Shown here: in pieces, positions 24,732 to 33,762 of the stretch
Position numbering within the stretch: position 1 is the first letter of the stretch
How the letters are laid out: each line of letters opens with the position of its first letter
Origin: Deltaproteobacteria bacterium
Lineage (GTDB): Bacteria; Myxococcota; JACPTQ01
Assembly (NCBI GenBank): GCA_016192705.1
Contig: JACPTQ010000048.1
Location: 1 to 64,000, forward strand
DNA length: 64,000 bases
Reading direction: 5' to 3'
Translations under genes and position numbers: made by a program
The notes under the pieces: generated by a model
The model's input: only the letters and a program-made list of their open reading frames with translations
What the model was told of the DNA's origin: nothing
The model's database searches: none

Positions 24732-25558
24732 CGACGCCGCTTCGTCGCAGGGTGCTCATCGGCGTCGTCGTGGTCTGGGTCGTCTTCCTCGTCGGCGCAC
24801 CCATCATCGCGCTAACGGTCGGCGCTTTCTCAAGCGGATTCGGCGCGGTGCTCGAAGCGTTATCGGCCACCGACTCGGTCTCGGCCCTCGCGTTTTCGCT
24901 TGCTCTGGCCACGATCGCGGTCGCCGTGAACACCGTCTTCGGCACCATCGCCGCGTGGGTTCTGACGCGCGATCGTTTTCGAGGCCGCACGATCCTTCTC
25001 GCGTCGGTCGATATTCCGTTCGCCATTTCGCCGGTTGTGGTCGGGCTCTGCTTTATCCTCTTGTTCGGGCCACACGGCTGGTTTGGGCCGTGGCTCAAAG
25101 CCGCCGGGATACAGATCGTTTTTTCGTGGCCGGCCATGGCGCTTGCGACGGTCTTTGTGTCGTTGCCGTTCGTCGTGCGTGAAGTGTCGCTCGCCCTCGT
25201 CGAAGCGGGCACCGACGAAGAGGATGCAGCCCGCACGCTCGGCGCCTCGTCCCTGGCCGTTTTTTGGCGGATCACGCTCCCGAACATCCGTGCGGGACTC
25301 TTGAACGGCGTTCTCCTCACAAGTGCCCGCGCCCTTGGTGAATTCGGAGCTGTGCTCGTCGTGTCGGGGGGAATCGCGGAACTCGCGGAAACCGGGACTC
25401 TGTTTGTGTTTCGCGCGCTCGACGATCGGCGCGATGTGGCCGCTTACGCCATGGCGCTCGCGCTTGCAGCGATCACAATGGCGATTCTCGGCGCCCTCTT
25501 CGTTGTCCGGCGACGCGCCGCGCACTCACCCGTGCGAACGCGTGAGGTTTTGCGTTGA
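24728..25558 (+). CDS. cysW: Sulfate ABC transporter permease CysW
   Basis: A 276-residue permease, partner of CysT. It has six predicted helices and the EAA loop EEDAARTLGASSLAVFWRIT followed by LPNIR, then ARALGEFGAVLVVSGGIAEL. The order T-W-A is the usual one. It begins with GTG overlapping the cysT stop (GTGA). Confidence 0.92.
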   Translation: MTTPLRRRVLIGVVVVWVVFLVGAPIIALTVGAFSSGFGAVLEALSATDSVSALAFSLALATIAVAVNTVFGTIAAWVLTRDRFRGRTILLASVDIPFAISPVVVGLCFILLFGPHGWFGPWLKAAGIQIVFSWPAMALATVFVSLPFVVREVSLALVEAGTDEEDAARTLGASSLAVFWRITLPNIRAGLLNGVLLTSARALGEFGAVLVVSGGIAELAETGTLFVFRALDDRRDVAAYAMALALAAITMAILGALFVVRRRAAHSPVRTREVLR

Positions 25559-26646
25559 GCGTTATCGGCCGAGGGCTCTCAAAACGTTTCGCGAAGGCGG
25601 CGCGGCCTGCGATCCATTCGGTCGACTTCAATGCGCCATCGGGAAGCATCACGACGCTTCTCGGCCCGTCGGGTTCCGGCAAAACAACGGTGCTTCGAAT
25701 CGTTGCAGGGCTTGAGATCGCGGATGCCGGCAACGTTTCCATCGTCGGCGAAGACGTCACGGCGGTGCCGCCGGAACGGCGTGGCGTCGGCATGGTCTTC
25801 CAAAGCTACGCTCTCTTCAAGCACATGAATGTTGCGGACAACATCGCGTTTGGGCTTTCCGTCCGCAAGGAGCCGAAGGACGCCATAAAGGCGCGTGTCA
25901 ACGAGCTCCTCGAGCTCGTGCAACTTGATGGCCTTGGCGATCGCTGGCCGTCACAACTTTCTGGAGGTCAACGTCAGCGCGTCGCCCTCGCCCGAGCGCT
26001 CGCGATTCGGCCACGCGTCCTCCTCCTCGACGAACCGTTCGGTGCCCTCGATGCGCGCGTCCGCATTGAGCTTCGCGACTTCTTGCGGCGACTCCATGAC
26101 GAAACCCATCTGACCACTCTCATGGTCACGCACGACCAAGACGAAGCCCTGGAGCTCTCGCACCACGTCGTCGTGATGAACGAAGGCCGCGTCGAACAGG
26201 CCGGCGCACCGCACGACATTTACGATCACCCCGCGACGCCGTTCGTTGCTGCGTTCGTTGGTGGCGCCAATGTTCTTCGCGGTCACGTCACAGACGGCCG
26301 CGCGGAGGTCGGTTCGTTTTCGGTTGATTTGCCGACGGGCGCGACGGAAGGCGCCGCGGCGACCGCGTTTGTGCGACCGCACGACGTGAAGATCGCGCCG
26401 GTGCCAGACGAAGGAACTGCCGCGCGCAGCGTGACGAACGACGCGCCAGAGGTCGCGCTTGCGAAGATCGAGCGGCTCGTGCGCGTTGGAGGGATGGTCA
26501 AGGTGACGCTCAAACTACCTTCGGACGAATCGATGACCGTCGAGATGCCGAAGTCCGAGATCGACGCGCTCAGCCTGTCGGAGGGCGACCGCGTCATGGT
26601 AGACCTCAGGCAAGCCAAGGTTTTCGTGGAGGACTACGCAATATGA
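25555..26646 (+). CDS. cysA: Sulfate ABC transporter ATPase CysA
   Basis: A 363-residue ATPase that powers sulfate import. Walker A GPSGSGKTTV at about residue 37, Q-loop VFQSYALFKHM, signature LSGGQRQRVALARAL, Walker B VLLLDEPFGALD, and switch His MVTHDQDEALEL are intact. A C-terminal regulatory TOBE-like region follows (FVRPHDVKIAPVP). The start codon appears to be TTG at 25555, overlapping the cysW stop as TTGA. The whole operon is therefore translationally coupled. Confidence 0.93.
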   Translation: MSVIGRGLSKRFAKAARPAIHSVDFNAPSGSITTLLGPSGSGKTTVLRIVAGLEIADAGNVSIVGEDVTAVPPERRGVGMVFQSYALFKHMNVADNIAFGLSVRKEPKDAIKARVNELLELVQLDGLGDRWPSQLSGGQRQRVALARALAIRPRVLLLDEPFGALDARVRIELRDFLRRLHDETHLTTLMVTHDQDEALELSHHVVVMNEGRVEQAGAPHDIYDHPATPFVAAFVGGANVLRGHVTDGRAEVGSFSVDLPTGATEGAAATAFVRPHDVKIAPVPDEGTAARSVTNDAPEVALAKIERLVRVGGMVKVTLKLPSDESMTVEMPKSEIDALSLSEGDRVMVDLRQAKVFVEDYAI

Positions 26647-26696
26647 TTTTTGGTTCCTGGGCAACGAGCTTTGCGGTGGGCGCGCGCGCGAGTTTC

Positions 26697-26850
26697 GGGC
26701 TCGCGCCGATTCGCAAAAGTCCTCGGGCCTGTCGCAAATCCCCCCGTCCTTGCGAGGGCGGATATCGAACGCACATTCGAGTCCGCGCCGCATCGACACC
26801 TCAGGCCCTGCGGATGCGAATCTCTGCTCGCCCAAACTCCGCCCGCGCAT
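26697..26850. repeat. Dispersed intergenic element, copy B
   Basis: Shares with copy A (15504-15660) the opening GGGCTCGC then TCGCAAAAGTCCTCGGGCCTG, and the closing CATCGACACCTCAGGCCCTG, CGGATGCGA and CCAAACTCCGCCCGCGC. The middle differs. GGGCCTG and CAGGCCC form an inverted repeat. It fills most of the gap between cysA and cysK. Confidence 0.6.
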
Positions 26851-26914
26851 CACGCGTATCGTCGTCGCAGTGGAATCGGCGTAATGGGGCTCACTGGTTG
26901 AGGGGATTCTTGCG

Positions 26915-27844
26915 ATGATGAGCGATCGCATCATCGACACCGTTGGGCGAACGCCGCTCGTTGAGTTGAAGCGGCTGGGCGCGGGGCTTGCCGGGCGAAT
27001 TGCGGCGAAACTCGAGTCGCGAAATCCCGCGGGGTCGGTGAAAGACCGCGTTGGGGTTGCGCTCATCGAGGATGCGGAACGACGCGGTGTTCTCACGCCG
27101 GGCGCGACGATTGTTGAGCCAACGAGCGGCAACACGGGCATCGCGCTTGCGTTCGTTGCGGCATCAAAAGGGTATCGCCTGGTCCTCACGATGCCGGAGC
27201 GAATGAGCCGCGAGCGGATCCTGCTTTTGCGTTACTTGGGAGCGGAAGTTGTCTTGACGCCCGGCGCCTTGATGAAGGAGGCCGTCGAGCGCGCAACGGA
27301 GCTTGTTCGCGAGCGCCCAGGATCCGTGATGTTGCAACAGTTTAAGAACCCGGCAAACCCGGAGGCGCATCGGCGCACGACTGGCCCAGAGATATGGGAA
27401 GACTCCGCGGGTGGCGTCGACGTTTTTGTCGCGGGTGTCGGCACCGGTGGCACAATCACCGGCGTCGGCGAAGTGCTTAAAGCGAAGAAGCCGGGCGTAC
27501 GTGTCGTCGCGGTCGAACCCGCGAAGGCGGCCGTGCTCTCAGGCGGACGCGCGTGCAATCACCTCATTCAAGGGATCGGCGCTGGGTTCATCCCCGACAT
27601 TCTCAACCGCGCGATCATCGATGAAGTCTTGCCCGTCCACGACGACGACGCGTTCACCGGCGCGCGCCGACTCGCGCACGAGGAGGGCATTCTCGCGGGA
27701 ATCTCGTCTGGCGCGGCGCTCACGGCCGCTGTCAATGTCGCCTCGCGCCCCGAGATGCGCGGAAAGCTTGTTGTGTTTATGGTGTGCGACTCGGGCGAGC
27801 GTTACGTCAATACGCCTCTGATGACCGAGCTCGCACGGACCTAG
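26915..27844 (+). CDS. cysK: Cysteine synthase (O-acetylserine sulfhydrylase)
   Basis: A 309-residue PLP enzyme that makes cysteine from O-acetylserine and sulfide. The PLP lysine is in NPAGSVKDR near residue 43. The substrate loop EPTSGNTGIALA, the PLP-phosphate loop GVGTGGTITGVGE and the closing CDSGERYVNTPL are all present. Length and motifs fit CysK; CysM cannot be excluded. Next to the sulfate transporter it completes a sulfate-to-cysteine theme, though the reductases are elsewhere. Two adjacent ATGs follow a GGGG; the first is taken. Confidence 0.92.
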   Translation: MMSDRIIDTVGRTPLVELKRLGAGLAGRIAAKLESRNPAGSVKDRVGVALIEDAERRGVLTPGATIVEPTSGNTGIALAFVAASKGYRLVLTMPERMSRERILLLRYLGAEVVLTPGALMKEAVERATELVRERPGSVMLQQFKNPANPEAHRRTTGPEIWEDSAGGVDVFVAGVGTGGTITGVGEVLKAKKPGVRVVAVEPAKAAVLSGGRACNHLIQGIGAGFIPDILNRAIIDEVLPVHDDDAFTGARRLAHEEGILAGISSGAALTAAVNVASRPEMRGKLVVFMVCDSGERYVNTPLMTELART

Positions 27845-27936
27845 CCCGCCCCCACTTCCGCTTCTCCCCGACAACTGCCCCTTCGCAATCTCTGCGTGCC
27901 CATGAATTCTTCGCGCAACGTTCGCGTCCAACGGCC

Positions 27937-27964
27937 TTCGATCCCCGCTTTTTCCCCATATAAT
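27937..27964 (+). promoter_or_regulatory. Promoter of the benzoyl-CoA operon
   Basis: A consensus -10, TATAAT (27959-27964), follows TTCGAT (27937-27942) by 16 bp in GC-rich DNA. It predicts a leader of about 36 bases before the ATG of oah at 28007. This separates the aromatic operon from cysK. Confidence 0.6.
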
Positions 27965-28006
27965 GATGGCGCGTTTCTTGAGAAACGCAAAACCGAGGAC
28001 AAACCG

Positions 28007-29110
28007 ATGACAACATTCGACTTTCGAAACCACGAAATCGACGCGAACTACCGGCTGACCGACGTCGCGTATGAGCTCCACGCCTGTAAAGACAATGCGG
28101 GCCGTCCCGTCGACGGCCTTTACGCCGCATGGGTGATTCTCAACAACCCAAAAGAGATGAACGCCTACACAACGCGCATGATCAAAGACGTCATCGTCGC
28201 GCTCCGAAGGGCGGCCACGGCACGTGACGTCGTCGCGGTCGTGCTCACGGGCGCGGGCGACCGAGCCTTCTGCGCGGGCGGCAACACGCGCGAATACGCG
28301 GAGTATTACGCGGGGCGCCCGGAAGAGTACCGACAGTACATGCGCCTTTTCAACGACATGGTGACGTCGGTCTTGACGTGCGACAAACCGGTCATCTGCC
28401 GCGTGAATGGCGTGCGCGTCGGCGGCGGTCAGGAAGTCGGCATGGCGTGCGACTACACGATCGCCAGCGACCTTGCGACGTTTGGACAAGCCGGACCGCG
28501 CCACGGGTCGGCGCCCATCGGCGGCGCGACCGATTTCTTGCCGCTCTTCGTCGGCGTCGAAAACGCGATGCTCTCCTGTACGGCGTGCGAACCCTGGAGC
28601 GCGTACAAAGCGCATCGTTTGGGGCTCATCACCGACGTCGTGCCCGTGCTCAAGGTCAACGGCGCCTTCGTTCGAAACCCGCGCGTCGTGACCGACCGCT
28701 GGATCGACGACGGCCGCATCGTCTACGGCGAATTGAAAACAGGCGATGAAGCGCGGGCGGCGCTCGACGTCGTGAAAGCGGGCACGATCGATTTCTCGCG
28801 GCTCGACGCCCGCGTCGATGCGCTCGTTACATCGCTCATGAATACTTTCCCCGGGTGCCTCACGAAAACGGTGGAAGCGATCCGCACGCACAAACTCTTC
28901 CATTGGGACCGAAACCGCGAATCGGCGCGCGCGTGGCTCGGGCTCAATATGCTCACCGAAGCGAACGCCGGCTTCCGCGCATTTAACGAAGGGCCAAAAG
29001 ACGCACGCGAAGTCGACTTTGTTCGCCTGCGGAAGAAACTCGCGGCCGGCGAAAAATGGTCGGACACGCTCATCGACAGCGTTCTACCAAAGGGAGGAGA
29101 CGCCAAATGA
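28007..29110 (+). CDS. oah: 6-oxocyclohex-1-ene-1-carbonyl-CoA hydrolase
   Basis: A 367-residue crotonase-superfamily enzyme, close to the about 377 residues of the Thauera protein. In anaerobic benzoyl-CoA breakdown it adds two waters to 6-oxocyclohexenecarbonyl-CoA and opens the ring to 3-hydroxypimelyl-CoA. Diagnostic segments: HEIDANYRLTDVAYELHACK, WVILNNPKEMNAYTTRMIK, GDRAFCAGGNTREYAEYYAG, VGGGQEVGMACDYTIASDL and AGPRHGSAPIGGATDFLPLF. GAGG precedes ATG 28007. It is first in oah-dch-bcrCBAD, all overlapping or close. The preceding pathway enzyme, the alcohol dehydrogenase Had, is not in the window. Confidence 0.9.
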   Translation: MTTFDFRNHEIDANYRLTDVAYELHACKDNAGRPVDGLYAAWVILNNPKEMNAYTTRMIKDVIVALRRAATARDVVAVVLTGAGDRAFCAGGNTREYAEYYAGRPEEYRQYMRLFNDMVTSVLTCDKPVICRVNGVRVGGGQEVGMACDYTIASDLATFGQAGPRHGSAPIGGATDFLPLFVGVENAMLSCTACEPWSAYKAHRLGLITDVVPVLKVNGAFVRNPRVVTDRWIDDGRIVYGELKTGDEARAALDVVKAGTIDFSRLDARVDALVTSLMNTFPGCLTKTVEAIRTHKLFHWDRNRESARAWLGLNMLTEANAGFRAFNEGPKDAREVDFVRLRKKLAAGEKWSDTLIDSVLPKGGDAK

Positions 29111-29862
29111 GCATTCGCACCGAGTGGCTCTTCGACGGCGCTCTGCTGAAGGTGGTGTTGAATCGCCCAAAGGCGAACATCATCGACACAGACATGCTTC
29201 GCGCGATCAGCGAATTTCTCGGAACGGTCGCGCCGGAAACAAAGGCGCTCATCTTCGAGGGCGCAGGTGATCACTTTTCGTTTGGCGCGAGCGTCCAGGA
29301 GCATCGCCGCGAGTCGGCGGCTGAAATGCTGCGGCGTTTTCACGCCGTTTTTCGTCAGCTCCTCGCGCTCTCGGTGCCGACGATCGCCGTTGTCCGCGGC
29401 CAGTGTTTGGGCGGCGGGCTCGAGCTCGCATCGTTCGCGTCGTGGGTATTCGCGAGCGACACAGCGGTGTTCGGCCAGCCCGAAATTCGGCTCGGGGTTT
29501 TTCCGCCTGTCGCGTCAGTCCTTTTGCCGTGGCGCCTCGGCGGCGGCGCAGCGCTCGACCTTTGCGTATCCGGGCGCACGTGGAGCGCGACGGAAGCCCA
29601 CACGCGTGGCCTTGTTCACGCGGTCGTGGCCAACCCTGCGGCCGCTGCTGAAACATTCGTTCACGACGAGCTTCTCCCAAAGAGCGCGAGCTCGCTTCGG
29701 TTCGCCGAACGCGCCGCGCGCCACTCCCTCGACGCCGAATTCGACGGGCGCCTTCGCGCACTCGAGGCGATCTACCTCGGCGAACTCATGACGACGCGCG
29801 ATGCGAACGAGGGGATTGCGGCTTTCATCGAAAAGCGTGCCCCCCGATTTCAAAACCTATGA
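29107..29862 (+). CDS. dch: Cyclohexa-1,5-diene-1-carbonyl-CoA hydratase
   Basis: A 251-residue crotonase-superfamily hydratase. It would add water to the dienoyl-CoA made by benzoyl-CoA reductase, giving 6-hydroxycyclohex-1-ene-1-carbonyl-CoA. Family features: KVVLNRPKANIIDTDMLRAI, the oxyanion segment HFSFGASVQEH, and CLGGGLELASFASWVFASD with FGQPEIRLGVFPP. The dienoyl-CoA hydratase call rests on the RPKANI-D start, the SFGASVQEH signature and operon position. The ATG overlaps the oah stop (ATGA). Confidence 0.88.
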   Translation: MSIRTEWLFDGALLKVVLNRPKANIIDTDMLRAISEFLGTVAPETKALIFEGAGDHFSFGASVQEHRRESAAEMLRRFHAVFRQLLALSVPTIAVVRGQCLGGGLELASFASWVFASDTAVFGQPEIRLGVFPPVASVLLPWRLGGGAALDLCVSGRTWSATEAHTRGLVHAVVANPAAAAETFVHDELLPKSASSLRFAERAARHSLDAEFDGRLRALEAIYLGELMTTRDANEGIAAFIEKRAPRFQNL

Positions 29863-31016
29863 CACTCGCCGCCGTCATCGCCGAGATCGAAAAGCTCTAC
29901 TTCGATATCGACCTTGACGCCGTCGCCGCGTGGAAGGCGCGCACTCACCAGAAGGCGATCGGTACCCTTCCCGTTTATGTCCCGCGCGAGATCGTCACGG
30001 CCGCCGAGATGCTTCCGGTTGGCCTCATGGGCGCCGGCGCACAAATCGAAATCATTCGTGGCGACGCCTACTTCCAGTCGTACATTTGCCAGCTCCCGCG
30101 CAGCACCATTGAGCTCGCGCTTACAAAGCGACTGGCCGTGCTCGACGGATTTCTTTTTCCATCGACGTGCGACGTCATCCGCAACCTTTCGGGCATGTGG
30201 CAGCTTCTCTTTCCCGACACATTTGTTCGCTACCTCGATCTACCGCAAGCGTCGGGCGCAGTCGCCGCGCGTTACCACCGACGCGACCTCGAAAAACTCG
30301 CACGCGAGCTGGGCGACCTGTCTGGTCATCCGGTGACGAACGCTTCGCTCGCCTCCGCCATCGCGCGCCATAACAAGAATCGCGCCGTCCTCGATCGCAT
30401 CTACGAGCTCCGCGCCAAAGCGCCGTGGACCTTCCCGACGCGCGAAGTCTACCTGCTTCTTCGCGCCGCGAATCTGCTCGACGTCGACGACCACACGCGG
30501 CTCGTCGAGCGTTACATCGCCGCCGCGACGCGCGAAAACCGCCCCGTGCGCGACCACACGCGCGTTGTCGTTGTCGGCGCGTTTTGCGAACAACCGCCGC
30601 TCGAGCTCATTCAAACGCTCGAAGCCGCTGGCTGCTACATCGTCGATGACGACTGGGTTCTCGGGCCACGCTGGCTTCAAGGTCCTGTCGCGCCGGGCGC
30701 CGACGCGCTTCAAGCCCTCGCAAACGCTTACCTCGCCCAGAGCGTCGCCTCCCCGCTGAAATTCGAACCCGGGATCCGCAAAGGCGACGCGCTCGTCGAA
30801 ACGGTCCGCGCGCGCCGCGCCGAGGGCGTCATCTTTTGCGCGCCGAGTTTTTGCGATCCGGCACTCCTCGAGCAGCCGATGCTTGAGGCCGCCCTCGCCC
30901 GCGCGGGGATTCCGTCGACGGCATTCAAGTACGCCGAAAACCTTGGCCAGTTTCAAGTCATTCGCGAACAAGCGGGAACTTTTTCCGACTCGATCCGACT
31001 TTGGGGGGCCGCATGA
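29859..31016 (+). CDS. bcrC: Benzoyl-CoA reductase class I, subunit C
   Basis: A 385-residue subunit of the substrate-binding half (BcrBC) of ATP-dependent benzoyl-CoA reductase, a 2-hydroxyacyl-CoA dehydratase relative. The family's cluster cysteines are kept: Cys77 (QSYICQLPRST), Cys104 (PSTCDVIRN) and Cys327/Cys332 (VIFCAPSFCDPALLEQ). It begins in the usual way with PVYVPREIVTAAEMLPVGLM. It should bind a [4Fe-4S] cluster that passes electrons to the aromatic ring. The ATG overlaps the dch stop and its own stop overlaps bcrB. Confidence 0.93.
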   Translation: MTLAAVIAEIEKLYFDIDLDAVAAWKARTHQKAIGTLPVYVPREIVTAAEMLPVGLMGAGAQIEIIRGDAYFQSYICQLPRSTIELALTKRLAVLDGFLFPSTCDVIRNLSGMWQLLFPDTFVRYLDLPQASGAVAARYHRRDLEKLARELGDLSGHPVTNASLASAIARHNKNRAVLDRIYELRAKAPWTFPTREVYLLLRAANLLDVDDHTRLVERYIAAATRENRPVRDHTRVVVVGAFCEQPPLELIQTLEAAGCYIVDDDWVLGPRWLQGPVAPGADALQALANAYLAQSVASPLKFEPGIRKGDALVETVRARRAEGVIFCAPSFCDPALLEQPMLEAALARAGIPSTAFKYAENLGQFQVIREQAGTFSDSIRLWGAA

Positions 31017-32413
31017 ATAAAGGCGTTCGAAAAGAGCCGAGCATGGTGAAGCAGAAGGAGCTCATCGCGAACCACTTCACGCGACTCTCCAAGGCGCGCG
31101 CGCTGGGGAAAAAAGTCGTTTACACGTTCGTGCCCGGGAATCTCACGGAGCTGCTTGCGGCGTTCGATGTGCTCCCGGTGCTTCCAGAGATAAACGCACT
31201 GCAATCGGGCATGCGAAAGCTGTCCGCGCGTTACATCGCCGAGGCAGAACGCGCGGGGCATTCGGAAGACGTTTGCACGTACGTCAAATGCGACATCGGC
31301 ATGGGGATGACCGGAAACGTCGGCCCAACGGGCGAGCCGCTCCCAGAGCCAGACCTCTTGCTTCTCTCGTACACCGGCTGCTTCGTCTTCATGAAGTGGT
31401 TCGAGCTCCTTCGCGAACGCTACAAGTGCCCGGTTGCGATGCTCCACGTGCCGTACCAAGGCGAAGGCGTCGTCACGCCTGAGATGACGGCGTATGTCGT
31501 CGAGCAGCTGAAGACCGAGGTGATTCCAAAACTTGAGGCGGTGACGGGGCGTCGTTACGACGAAGCGCGCCTTCGTGCGGCGCTCGCGCTCTCCGCGAAG
31601 GCCGAAGACGATTTCGTGTGGGTTCTCGACTCGGCGAAGAACCGCCCGTCGCCCATCGATGCATACTTTGGCGGCGTCTACTACATCGGCCCCATCTTCA
31701 CGGCGTTTCGCGGAACGGCCGAGGGCGCCGACTATTACGCAACGCTCCGCCGAGAAGTCGAAGAGCGCCTCGCCGCCGGCGAAAGCCCGCTTACGCCGGA
31801 AGGCCAGATGGGGCGTGAAAAATATCGTCTTGTCGTCGAGGGGCCACCCAACTGGACGAGCTTTCGCGAGTTCTGGAAAATGTTCTATGACGAAGGCGCG
31901 GTGGTCGTCGCGTCGACCTACACGAAGGTCGGCGGTCTCTACGACCAAGGGTTTCGGCACAACCCCGAGCGCCCGCTCGAAACACTCGCCGAGTACTGTA
32001 TGGGCTGCTACACGAATCTGAATCTTCCATCGCGAACCGCACTCATTGAAAAATATGTGCGCGACTTTCACGCGGACGGATTCCTCTTCAACTCCGTCAA
32101 AAGCTGCAACAGCTTTTCCGCGGGCCAGCTGTTGATGTTGCGAGAAATCGAAAAGCGGACGGGCGTTCCGGGTGGCTTTATCGAAAGCGACCTCGTCGAC
32201 CCGCGTTATTTTTCGGAAGCGAATATCAAGAATCGGATCGAGTCGTATTTGCAGATGATCGAACAGAAGAGAAGAGGAACCACGGAATTTCGCGAGCAAT
32301 CTGCCGAGAGCCCAGCGGTCTCTCGGCGCGAGCGAAATGGGGAGCCCGACGGAGACGGAGGGCGAACGCCACCTATTCCACCGAAACACGGAGGCTTCAG
32401 GGAGCCGACATGA
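31013..32413 (+). CDS. bcrB: Benzoyl-CoA reductase class I, subunit B, with extra C-terminus
   Basis: A 466-residue partner of BcrC in the ring-reducing half. Motifs include VVYTFVPGNLTELLAAFDVL, CTYVKCDIGMG, VPYQGEG and the cluster cysteines Cys329/Cys332 (YCMGCYTNLNL) and Cys365 (VKSCNSFS). The family normally ends near IKNRIESYLQMIEQKRRG, about residue 420. Here about 45 extra residues, polar and Pro/Gly/Arg-rich, follow. They are encoded by repeat-like DNA containing a CCGAGAG/CTCTCGG hairpin (32304-32326). The frame stays open right to an ATGA overlap with bcrA, so coupling is kept. Confidence 0.93.
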   Translation: MNKGVRKEPSMVKQKELIANHFTRLSKARALGKKVVYTFVPGNLTELLAAFDVLPVLPEINALQSGMRKLSARYIAEAERAGHSEDVCTYVKCDIGMGMTGNVGPTGEPLPEPDLLLLSYTGCFVFMKWFELLRERYKCPVAMLHVPYQGEGVVTPEMTAYVVEQLKTEVIPKLEAVTGRRYDEARLRAALALSAKAEDDFVWVLDSAKNRPSPIDAYFGGVYYIGPIFTAFRGTAEGADYYATLRREVEERLAAGESPLTPEGQMGREKYRLVVEGPPNWTSFREFWKMFYDEGAVVVASTYTKVGGLYDQGFRHNPERPLETLAEYCMGCYTNLNLPSRTALIEKYVRDFHADGFLFNSVKSCNSFSAGQLLMLREIEKRTGVPGGFIESDLVDPRYFSEANIKNRIESYLQMIEQKRRGTTEFREQSAESPAVSRRERNGEPDGDGGRTPPIPPKHGGFREPT

Positions 32414-33699
32414 AAGGATTTGTGGGCATAGATCTCGGGTCGACAACGACGAAGGCGATCATCGCGGATGCCGACGGCATCGTGCTTGGACGCGGCATCA
32501 CCAACAGCCGTTCGAACTACCAGCACGCGGCGGCGATTTCGACGGAGGAGGCGCGGATCGAAGCGAGGTTCGCGATGCTTCGGCGTGCGCTTTTGCAAGC
32601 GGGCGGCGCAAATGAGCTTCATGAGAAGCTGTTCGTCGCGCTCCAGCATAGATTTCGACTCGAACAGAACATTGCGCAGCTCGACCGCCTCGCCGAACTG
32701 GCTGTCGCCGAGACGCATGCCGCTACATTCCATGCCCACAACGGCCGGTTCACGACGCGCGTCGCGGAAATCTTCTCCGAGATGCGACGTCGCGCCCTCT
32801 CGCCCCTTGCGCCAGCGCGACCATCCGAGTTCTTTCGCGACGACGCCATCAGCCAGTTTTCAACGCTGGCGATCGCCGGCGCCGATGCGGCGATTTCGTT
32901 TGAGACGCTGATGGGCATCTTCGACAAAGCAATTGTTGCGATTGAAGGTGAGCGTCTCGATCTTACGTTTGAGGGGCACATTCACCGCTCAATCGAAGCC
33001 GTCGCGAATTCGTTTGGGAGGAACGCAGCGGCCGAACTCTCGCGCGCCGCGGAAGCTGCGCTTGCCGAACCGCTCGAAATCAACGCGACCATTTGCACGG
33101 GTTATGGGCGGCAGCGGCTTCCATTTCCAAAGGAACAAATCCGTTCAGAGATTCTATGCCATGGGCAGGGCGCGCACGCGCTCTTTCCCGACACACGCAC
33201 CGTCCTCGATATCGGTGGGCAAGACACGAAAGCCATTCAGGTCGACGAGAACGGCATTGTCACGAGCTTCCAGATGAACGACCGCTGCGCCGCCGGATGC
33301 GGGCGCTACCTCGGCTACATCGCGGACGAGATGAGCCTTGGCATCCACGAGCTTGGCCCGCTCGCCGACACGAGTACGCGGCGCGTAAAAATCACCAGCA
33401 CGTGCACCGTGTTCGCGGGCGCAGAGCTTCGCGATCGCCTGACGCTCGGGCAAAAGCGCGAGGACATTCTCGCGGGAATGCACCGCGCGATGGTGCTTCG
33501 ATCGATGGCGCTTCTCGCGCGATCGGGCGGGATCCGAAACGAGTTCACGTTTACGGGTGGTGTCGCGAAAAACGTCGCCGCCGTGCGCGCGCTTCGGGCG
33601 CTTGTTGCCGAGAATTATGGCGAGCGCACGATCAACATTTCACCCGATTCGATTTACACGGGGGCGCTCGGGGCCGCGCTCTTTGCGGTGCGGACGTAG
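32410..33699 (+). CDS. bcrA: Benzoyl-CoA reductase class I, ATPase subunit A
   Basis: A 429-residue ATPase subunit of the ASKHA fold that uses ATP to drive low-potential electrons from ferredoxin to BcrBC. Phosphate-1 motif: GFVGIDLGSTTTKAIIAD at the start; adenosine motif TGGVAKNVAAV near the end. It supplies cysteines for the [4Fe-4S] cluster shared with BcrD: Cys293/Cys297 in NDRCAAGCGRYLG and Cys332 in TSTCTVFAGAE. The insert around residues 40-160 is what separates BcrA from the shorter BcrD. ATG overlaps the bcrB stop; GGGAG lies upstream. Confidence 0.93.
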   Translation: MKGFVGIDLGSTTTKAIIADADGIVLGRGITNSRSNYQHAAAISTEEARIEARFAMLRRALLQAGGANELHEKLFVALQHRFRLEQNIAQLDRLAELAVAETHAATFHAHNGRFTTRVAEIFSEMRRRALSPLAPARPSEFFRDDAISQFSTLAIAGADAAISFETLMGIFDKAIVAIEGERLDLTFEGHIHRSIEAVANSFGRNAAAELSRAAEAALAEPLEINATICTGYGRQRLPFPKEQIRSEILCHGQGAHALFPDTRTVLDIGGQDTKAIQVDENGIVTSFQMNDRCAAGCGRYLGYIADEMSLGIHELGPLADTSTRRVKITSTCTVFAGAELRDRLTLGQKREDILAGMHRAMVLRSMALLARSGGIRNEFTFTGGVAKNVAAVRALRALVAENYGERTINISPDSIYTGALGAALFAVRT

Positions 33700-33705
33700 A
33701 CCGAA

Positions 33706-33762
33706 AAGAACATGCACCACAGAGGCACAGCGCAAAGCACAGAGGAAGACACAGAGAAGAGA
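33706..33762. repeat. CACAGAGG-type dispersed repeat between bcrA and bcrD
   Basis: CACCACAGAGGCACAG, CACAGAGGAAGACACAGAG and shorter variants form a purine-rich run in the only real gap of the bcr operon. Repeats of this sequence are scattered in many unrelated genomes. It adds a possible but unlikely upstream start for bcrD (33712) and may supply its SD (AGAGAAGAG). Confidence 0.55.

Noticed and set aside
27539-28903. A 454-codon minus-strand frame across cysK and oah
   Set aside because: It is a shadow of two well-supported plus-strand genes with no recognisable domain.
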